Of a stretch of 64,000 nt of DNA, positions 58,939 to 64,000 are shown one piece after another (within the stretch, counting starts at the first letter, position 1; every line of letters begins with the position of its first letter). Under the pieces are notes generated by a model that saw only the letters and a list, made by a program, of their open reading frames with translations, was not told the origin of the DNA and searched no databases. This DNA is from Geobacteraceae bacterium (GTDB taxonomy: Bacteria > Desulfobacterota > Desulfuromonadia > Geobacterales > Pseudopelobacteraceae), in contig JAAXTM010000012.1 of assembly GCA_013336525.1 (NCBI GenBank), positions 1 through 64,000 of the forward strand, given 5' to 3'. The translations under genes and the position numbers were made by a program.

Positions 58939-59121
58939 TCAAACGACAGAATCGGTTCCAGCCTGAATTTCTTCCCGGACAGTAACCAGAAGTTCGGCGC
59001 AGATTACAATCAATTCCTGTCTCAGGCCTTCAGCCTCGGATGAAAGCTCAATATTCACCGACTCGGCAAAATATTTGAACTTGGCTACAACGTCTTCAAA
59101 CTGCTCGATACTGCAAATCAT
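58939..59121 (-). CDS. Hypothetical helical protein
   Basis: The second ATG at 59121 is chosen, because AAAGGAGAGG lies before it and would otherwise be coding. The 60-residue acidic protein is predicted to be helical by its pattern (EQFEDVVAKFKYFAESVNIELSS). No family is recognised. Confidence 0.5.
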   Translation of the reverse strand: MICSIEQFEDVVAKFKYFAESVNIELSSEAEGLRQELIVICAELLVTVREEIQAGTDSVV

Positions 59122-59142
59122 TGTTTTGGCCTCTCCTTTCAA

Positions 59143-59463
59143 ATAAAAAAACAGTAACTATCCGATAATATTTACAAATACAAAAAAACAATCTTCCAGA
59201 GTTCACCGTAATATTTTCAAATCATACTAAATCAAGCAAGCCTGGTGAAAGCTGATGACAGACTTCTTGGCGATCTCTCCGAAGTTGTATTTAATACCAT
59301 TTCAGTCCCTTGTATGCAACAACACTTCAAGCTTCGAGGCCGATTTCGTTTTTCTGTATTTACCAGCTGCTTTCTTTGACAGGCGTGTGGTGGTGAGGTA
59401 GGATAGGGGTGTGCAACGTTAATTAAGGCCATAATAAACAACCTGAATTGGAAACTTCATTAC
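59143..59463. other. Intergenic region without a supported gene
   Basis: A 321-base gap between divergent genes. The short minus-strand frame at 59232-59441 lacks a good ribosome site and typical composition. Promoters for the neighbours should lie here, but I cannot point to convincing boxes. Confidence 0.4.
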
Positions 59464-60087
59464 ATGAGCGCAACAAAAATATACCTTGTGACCGTGCTGC
59501 TACTTGTTTCCGTTTTACTGCTGCCTTCATGCAGCAAAACGGCGCAATTGCCGTTATTGGCTTCAGATGCCACTATTCTGGCTTTTGGTGACAGCCTGAC
59601 TGCCGGAACCGGTGCTGGTGACGCCGAGAGTTATCCTGCGGTACTCTCAACTCTGACCGGACGAAAAGTAATCAATGCCGGGATTCCTGGCGAAGTTTCG
59701 GCAAGTGGTGTGCAGCGTCTGCCGGAACTGCTTGACCGGGAACGTCCCGCTCTGTTGATCCTCTGCCATGGTGGTAATGACCTGCTTGGTCGTGTGAACC
59801 ATCAGCTGATTGCTGCTAACCTGCGCTCCATGATTCGTATGGCCGGGGAGCGTGGAGTCCCGGTATTGCTGGTCGCGGTCCCTTCCCCAAATTTTTCGCT
59901 GGACCCACCCTCATTGTATGAAGAGTTGGCTAAAGAGTTCAAAATCCCTGTAGAATCGAAGGTGCTGCCGCATATTATGGGCAAGAGCTCCCTCAAGTCG
60001 GATCATATTCATCCTAATGCTGCCGGTTACCGAATGCTTGCAGAAGCTTTGGCCAAGTTGCTGAAAAAGAGCGGGGCACTCCCCTAA
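59464..60087 (+). CDS. SGNH-type lipase/esterase lipoprotein (TesA-like)
   Basis: A 207-residue protein with a signal sequence and lipobox LLPSC (Cys23). The SGNH motifs are complete: FGDSLTAGTG with Ser44, a glycine in VINAGIPGE, GGND with the oxyanion asparagine, and SDHIHPN with Asp and His. It hydrolyses esters or thioesters, probably at the outer envelope. It is a single gene with its own leader. Confidence 0.87.
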   Translation: MSATKIYLVTVLLLVSVLLLPSCSKTAQLPLLASDATILAFGDSLTAGTGAGDAESYPAVLSTLTGRKVINAGIPGEVSASGVQRLPELLDRERPALLILCHGGNDLLGRVNHQLIAANLRSMIRMAGERGVPVLLVAVPSPNFSLDPPSLYEELAKEFKIPVESKVLPHIMGKSSLKSDHIHPNAAGYRMLAEALAKLLKKSGALP

Positions 60088-60175
60088 TATCAGAATGCGT
60101 ATCAAGGCCGATATTCTGGCGCCAGACCGAAAAGTTTCACATATCCACCGGATACTGAGTAAGGTACGGTTTTGG

Positions 60176-60439
60176 TTATCTTGATCGTCCGCCTTGTCGG
60201 AGTGGTTCAAACAGGTATTCAAGGCTGTTGACTTTAATATCATAAACAGTTTGCAGCATTTCACCGAGCTTTCCCGCCGGAAAGCCTTCACCCGCCATCC
60301 AGACAACATAGTGTTCCGGAAGGTCGATTAGCAGCTTGCCTTTATGAGCCCCGTACGGCATACGCATCTGTGCCAGTTCGAAGAGGGCCTCTGGATTGGC
60401 GTCAGATCCGGTGCAGGGGTGCAGGGTATCTTCAATCAT
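60176..60439 (-). CDS. DUF3820 family protein
   Basis: An 87-residue protein with MPYGAHKGKLLIDLPEHYVVWMA and GKLGEMLQTVYDIK, the core of the DUF3820 family. Relatives sometimes occur fused to exonucleases; function is unknown. It is convergent with the esterase gene. Confidence 0.78.
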   Translation of the reverse strand: MIEDTLHPCTGSDANPEALFELAQMRMPYGAHKGKLLIDLPEHYVVWMAGEGFPAGKLGEMLQTVYDIKVNSLEYLFEPLRQGGRSR

Positions 60440-60826
60440 CTCGTCACGACTCCCTTTTGAAAATCAGGCATAAACGCCTGTTCAGTTGATGACGGCTTTT
60501 TGGTGTTGTCACCGGAATAAATTTCTATTAAACAAGTATCTATTCAACATGATTCTTCATGACCTACCCGGCGGATACTACATCCTGGAACCATTATTAT
60601 CCAGCATTAGAGTCAAACACAAGCATGACATGAAATGTCGCGTGCCAAGGCCATAACAAGGTCAATGCTTGAATACAGATCGATTCCAGAGTACAGTTTC
60701 AAAGCAGATGCCTTTGATAGGGTCCAGGCTGAAGACCTGCGGGCCAACCACTGCCGACGCCGGACGGATATTGACGTTTGAGCCGGGTAGCATTTTGAAG
60801 AACCGGATTAAAAGTGAGGTTGCCCC
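60440..60826. other. Intergenic region
   Basis: A 387-base gap. The minus-strand frame entering it from 61018 is mainly a shadow of the next gene, though its last 50 residues read like ordinary protein and might be a gene remnant. No repeat or RNA gene is seen. Confidence 0.35.
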
Positions 60827-61291
60827 TTGAAAATATGGATTGATGCCGATGCCTGCCCGCGAGTGATTAAAGAGATCATTTTTCGTGCCTCCGAAAGACT
60901 CAGCCTGCCAGTACTGCTTGTGGCAAACAAGAGCCTGAGCAAACATAACTCCGAACTGATTGAATCCATTGTTGTCGCCGACGGTTTTGATATTGCCGAT
61001 GACTATATCGCCGAACATGCCGCAGCGGACGACCTGGTGGTCACCGCCGACATCCCTCTGGCAGCCAGAGTTGTTGCCAATGGCGGGGTTGCCCTCGATC
61101 CTCGCGGTGAGCGTTATACCGAGGAGAATGTTGGAGAGCGGCTTTCCATGCGCGACCTGATGATGGAACTTCGCTCAGAAGGCTTTGCACAGGGTGGGCC
61201 GGGCCAATTCAGTCTCACCGACCGGCAACGCTTTGCGTCATCCCTCGACAGCATGCTGACTCAGATGCTGCGTGGAAAGAGGGTGGTGTAA
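60827..61291 (+). CDS. UPF0178 (YaiI/YqxD) family protein
   Basis: A 154-residue protein beginning [22 protein letters not shown], with [13 protein letters not shown] and [14 protein letters not shown], all typical of the YaiI/YqxD family. It has a PIN-like acidic pattern (IDADACP, DIPLA), so nuclease-like chemistry is possible. The start is TTG 60827 behind GTGAGG. It is followed at two bases by the exonuclease gene. Confidence 0.88.
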   Translation: MKIWIDADACPRVIKEIIFRASERLSLPVLLVANKSLSKHNSELIESIVVADGFDIADDYIAEHAAADDLVVTADIPLAARVVANGGVALDPRGERYTEENVGERLSMRDLMMELRSEGFAQGGPGQFSLTDRQRFASSLDSMLTQMLRGKRVV

Positions 61292-61293
61292 TC

Positions 61294-62259
61294 ATGGCAT
61301 CATCCAGGCAAATGAAAGCATCAAAAGCAAGAAGCTATCGGGATGAGCCACTGAACGCCCTGGAAGCAGAGATTGCCGTAACCGCGCTTCATGCCACCGG
61401 GAATTTCTCGGTGCTTCGCAAGCTGAATCTGGAAAGGGAAGCCGGTTTCACCGGAAAATCTGTAGAAGGATCAAAAATCGGACTTTGCCTCGATACTGAA
61501 ACTACCGGCCTTAACAATGCTGAAGACAAGATCATCGAGTTGGGAATAGTCGCATTTGAATTCGACCCGGTGACGGCGGAGATCATAAGGATAACCGACC
61601 GCTATAATGGTTTCGAAGATCCGGGGCGTCCGCTTCCGAAGGAGATTATTGAAATCACGGGAATCACCGATGACATGGTCCGCGGACAATCACTGGATGA
61701 TGGGCAGGTGAACCGGCTTGCCGGTCAGGCAGCGGTTGTTATTGCCCACAACGCAGGATTTGACCGCAAGTTTGTAGAAGCCCGTTTTCCGGCCTTCGCA
61801 AAGCTCAAGTGGGCCTGTTCTGTGAATCAGATCGACTGGCAGGCAGAGAGGATTTCTACCCGGGTTCTGGAATATCTGCTCTTCAAGTTCGGTTTGTTCA
61901 TAAACGCACACCGTGCCCTCGATGATGCAGAAGGGGTGCTGGGAATTCTTCTGGGAAAGCTGCCGGTCAGTAAAACTTCGGTATTCAAGGCCTTGCTGGA
62001 CAGATATGAAGAAGAGACCACAAAGATCAGCGCGGTAGGAGCGCCGTTCGACAAAAAGGATATCCTTAAACAGCGTGGTTATCGGTGGAGCGATGGATCA
62101 CAAGATGGGTGCAAGGCGTGGTGGATCAGTATCCCGACTGCTCTTGAGAGTGATGAACTAGCCTGGCTTGCCAGGGAGGTTTATTCGGATGGCTCAACTG
62201 ACAGGGTCGAGACCGGTCGGGTAAATGCGATTGATCGATTTTCCATAAGAGAACAATAA
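61294..62259 (+). CDS. DnaQ-type 3'-5' exonuclease
   Basis: A 321-residue protein. The exonuclease domain spans about residues 60-225, with CLDTETTGLNN (Exo I), AHNAGFDRKF (Exo II) and HRALDDAEG (Exo III, DEDDh type). A 60-residue N-terminal part, and a C-terminal part with WSDGSQDGCKAWW, lie outside it. The role may be DNA repair or RNA trimming. Probably co-transcribed with the UPF0178 gene. Confidence 0.85.
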   Translation: MASSRQMKASKARSYRDEPLNALEAEIAVTALHATGNFSVLRKLNLEREAGFTGKSVEGSKIGLCLDTETTGLNNAEDKIIELGIVAFEFDPVTAEIIRITDRYNGFEDPGRPLPKEIIEITGITDDMVRGQSLDDGQVNRLAGQAAVVIAHNAGFDRKFVEARFPAFAKLKWACSVNQIDWQAERISTRVLEYLLFKFGLFINAHRALDDAEGVLGILLGKLPVSKTSVFKALLDRYEEETTKISAVGAPFDKKDILKQRGYRWSDGSQDGCKAWWISIPTALESDELAWLAREVYSDGSTDRVETGRVNAIDRFSIREQ

Positions 62260-62298
62260 ATACGTGCTGCCGATCAGATGGTTGGTTGGTTTGTTTGT

Positions 62299-62562
62299 TC
62301 ATACCTTGCCCAACTTTCTCTCTAACCTTTCTATTACCTCGGCAACGGTTCCTTCCATATCATCCCCTCGAACAGTAAAATAGAAATACTGTCCTGTATG
62401 ATGAGACCAGTAAAGGTCTTCTACCGGAAGCGGCTCAAGCAGAGAATCGATCTGCTCATATGAGATGAACGGGTCCCCGTCTGGCCATTTTCTGTCAAGC
62501 CTGGCCTGCTGGGCATCCGTCAAAGGTATCCGGTATGTTATCGAATAGACCTCCGCCTTCAT
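62299..62562 (-). CDS. Hypothetical protein
   Basis: An 87-residue protein (EVYSITYRIPLTDAQQARLDRKWPDGDPFISYEQ) behind AGGAGG. A beta-helix mixture is likely; no known family is recognised. It lies between the exonuclease and a methyltransferase gene. Confidence 0.6.
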   Translation of the reverse strand: MKAEVYSITYRIPLTDAQQARLDRKWPDGDPFISYEQIDSLLEPLPVEDLYWSHHTGQYFYFTVRGDDMEGTVAEVIERLERKLGKV

Positions 62563-62616
62563 AGCCAGACACCTCCTGGGTGCCGGATCAGATCTGCCTC
62601 AGTACGCTCCATAATA

Positions 62617-63285
62617 CTATCTCCCGGTCAATTCCGGTTCAGCCATCAACAGCCTGTTTTTCGGCGTAATATCCTTCGGGATCAACTGGGTAAACACTCT
62701 GTACCGTTGAGAACGGAGCCGGGATACCCTGGCGGCATCCATTGCAAGGGGGCCGTCCATCCAGCCCTCAAGGCCGCCGAGATCTGCATCCTTGAGATCA
62801 TGACAACAGGGCAATACGGCGACGATAGCCCCGGCCTCAACCGCCTTGTCGAGAATCAAATCCGTGAGTCCACCGCAGGCATGAGCAGAGACGACCACAT
62901 CATTATGATGCAACACTACGTCATTGATATCGGTCTCCAAAAACTGGATACGGTTCTTCAGGCGTGGCCAGACGGCGTTTAGTGATTCCGTAAGTGTTGC
63001 AGCGCTCTTGGGGATGCACCGATCCACAGCAAGAGCTGTTAGGGAACTGTCATCAAGCAGCAGCATTATCTTCGCCAGAAGTCCATGCCCGCATGCCAGA
63101 TCGACTATTCGTCCCCCTCTGAAACGGCGCCGCACCCGGCGAGCAACCTCCCACGCTTCGTATAACTCTTTACGCGGCAGGCAGCCGGCATGGCAGACCG
63201 CACGAGCGATGGCGTCAAACAGGGTGTCCCCGCAAAATTTGTGGAGATCTTTTTCGGTAAGCCGGTTACGTGACGAGCGGTCCAT
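62617..63285 (-). CDS. SAM-dependent methyltransferase
   Basis: A 222-residue class I methyltransferase: VDLACGHGLLAKIM is the glycine-rich SAM loop, TALAVDRCIPKSA follows with the acidic residue, and VVVSAHACGGLTDLIL and VLPCCHDLKD correspond to later motifs. The HACG and PCCH pattern is shared with methyltransferases acting on RNA or small molecules. Substrate unknown. Confidence 0.78.
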   Translation of the reverse strand: MDRSSRNRLTEKDLHKFCGDTLFDAIARAVCHAGCLPRKELYEAWEVARRVRRRFRGGRIVDLACGHGLLAKIMLLLDDSSLTALAVDRCIPKSAATLTESLNAVWPRLKNRIQFLETDINDVVLHHNDVVVSAHACGGLTDLILDKAVEAGAIVAVLPCCHDLKDADLGGLEGWMDGPLAMDAARVSRLRSQRYRVFTQLIPKDITPKNRLLMAEPELTGR

Positions 63286-63406
63286 GGAGTCAACTGATCC
63301 TTGTTTCAGCTATGTTGTTAGCCCGGCTGGGTGACCCAGTTTCATATCCCGCTTTTTCTTGTTTTGTTGTCTTCTGTGTAACGCCAAACTGGCGTCATTA
63401 CATACT

Positions 63407-63589
63407 TCAACCACCGCTGAAACATCCAGCGGCAGATGATGAACTCCCTGCTGATGAAAACGTCGAAAACTCTTTTTTAATTTCCACCGAGCCGCACGTT
63501 GGGCACTCCAACCCGCTGAGGTCAGCTGATTTCTGAAGCTTTTCAAAGTGGCTACCACATTTAGTGCATAAGTACTCGTAAATAGGCAT
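63407..63589 (-). CDS. FmdB family zinc-ribbon protein
   Basis: ATG 63589 (MPIYEYLCTKCG) is the normal family start, after GGAGAAG. The 60-residue protein has CTKC and CPTC pairs and a serine-rich C-terminal tail ending CFSGG. FmdB-like proteins are small regulators of unclear role, common in this phylum. Confidence 0.88.
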   Translation of the reverse strand: MPIYEYLCTKCGSHFEKLQKSADLSGLECPTCGSVEIKKEFSTFSSAGSSSSAAGCFSGG

Positions 63590-63729
63590 TTGTGTCTTCT
63601 CCAAAAGATTATATTCAATTACTTGAATATAGTAGCCACTCTCTTTGAAGCTGTCAATGAGTTGGCCGGTTAATTATGCATCTAAGAAACGGGTTGTTAT
63701 GTTCACATGGTTTACATAAACGGCTCAAT

Positions 63730-64000
63730 TTATGCGCCCAATATTGCCATGAACCTGGGGTAATCTTTATTCAAGGTATTGATAAACGTTGCAATCAAAT
63801 CCGAGAGTAGTTCTGCTCTGAAATTATTTTTAAATGGTACAGAGATGTGGAGTGTTACGAAATCATCTTTCTCAACATATTTACAAAATGTATATTCAAC
63901 GTTAAGGGTATTGATCAGTTCCATCACCTGTTGTTTCATTTCAGGCTTATTAATACGCAAAAACTGATATGCCACGATATTGACTAATCCGTCGTGGCTG
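63730..64000 (-). CDS. Hypothetical protein, 5' end beyond the window
   Basis: The track begins at GTG 63975, but the frame stays open to the window edge (…HDGLVNIVAYQFLRINKPEMK). The visible 89 or so residues are therefore the C-terminal part of a longer protein. It has alternating hydrophobic and charged residues (EYTFCKYVEKDDFVTLHISVPF) of an alpha/beta fold. No family is recognised. Confidence 0.6.
   Translation of the reverse strand, partial: SHDGLVNIVAYQFLRINKPEMKQQVMELINTLNVEYTFCKYVEKDDFVTLHISVPFKNNFRAELLSDLIATFINTLNKDYPRFMAILGA

Noticed and set aside
60662-61018. Minus-strand 118-residue ORF
   Set aside because: Most of it is antisense to the UPF0178 gene. The last 50 residues look protein-like but lack a start, so at most a remnant.

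Overview
The window looks like chromosome from a Geobacter-like bacterium (Desulfuromonadota). The reasons are the tuf end joined to a contiguous S10-spc-alpha ribosomal cluster, a selD/yedF/mnmH selenium block, a ferredoxin-type 2-oxoacid oxidoreductase operon, and interspersed palindromic repeats of the CGCAAAG type. Species assignment is inference; no database was searched. By eye the ribosomal block is richer in A+T than the rest.

Layout. (1) 1-15.1 kb: the end of tuf, then 28 ribosomal protein, secY, adk, map and rpoA genes on the + strand, closed by a very strong terminator at 15062-15111. infA is absent from its common place between map and rpmJ. (2) 15.2-18.8 kb: selD, a YedF-type selenium protein and mnmH (2-selenouridine tRNA synthase), with a convergent DUF1847-like gene. 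(3) 19.1-21.8 kb: korDABC-like oxidoreductase. (4) 21868-21942: tRNA-Gln(CTG), the integration site of a 36.3-kb prophage bounded by a perfect 46-bp direct repeat (21898-21943 and 58278-58323). (5) 58.3-64 kb: ordinary chromosomal genes, ending in a gene cut by the window edge.

The prophage is a lambda-type siphovirus. The tyrosine integrase is on the + strand beside attR. Nearly everything else is on the - strand and reads leftward: regulators, lytic transglycosylase, SF3 helicase, primase, terminase, head, tail, tail fibres and lysis. A repressor and an early gene diverge from a 19-bp palindrome that fills the spacer of a near-consensus promoter. Lambda-like details are visible: gpG/gpGT made by a -1 frameshift on A AAA AAC, gpW, a GpA-type terminase, and overlapping Rz/Rz1 genes. 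A repeated hairpin-plus-RBS module precedes the capsid gene, the tail-tube gene and one distal tail gene.

The most unusual part lies at 47.7-49.9 kb. Inside the phage operon, between primase and terminase, sits an integron integrase (IntI family, with the extra IntI domain and all catalytic residues). It has its own promoter, a core-site junction beside it, and two attC-like recombination sites bounding two cassette-sized units: a DNA methyltransferase with a CCHC zinc knuckle, and a small Nfu-N-like protein. The topology is that of an integron, but the cassette genes lie antisense to the array, so phage operon transcription can express them. I propose this as a prophage-borne integron.

Several small genes missing from the ORF track were read directly: rpmD, rpmJ, and phage genes at 22535-22705, 22702-22794, 45012-45188, 47599-47739, 55095-55256 and 56435-56578.
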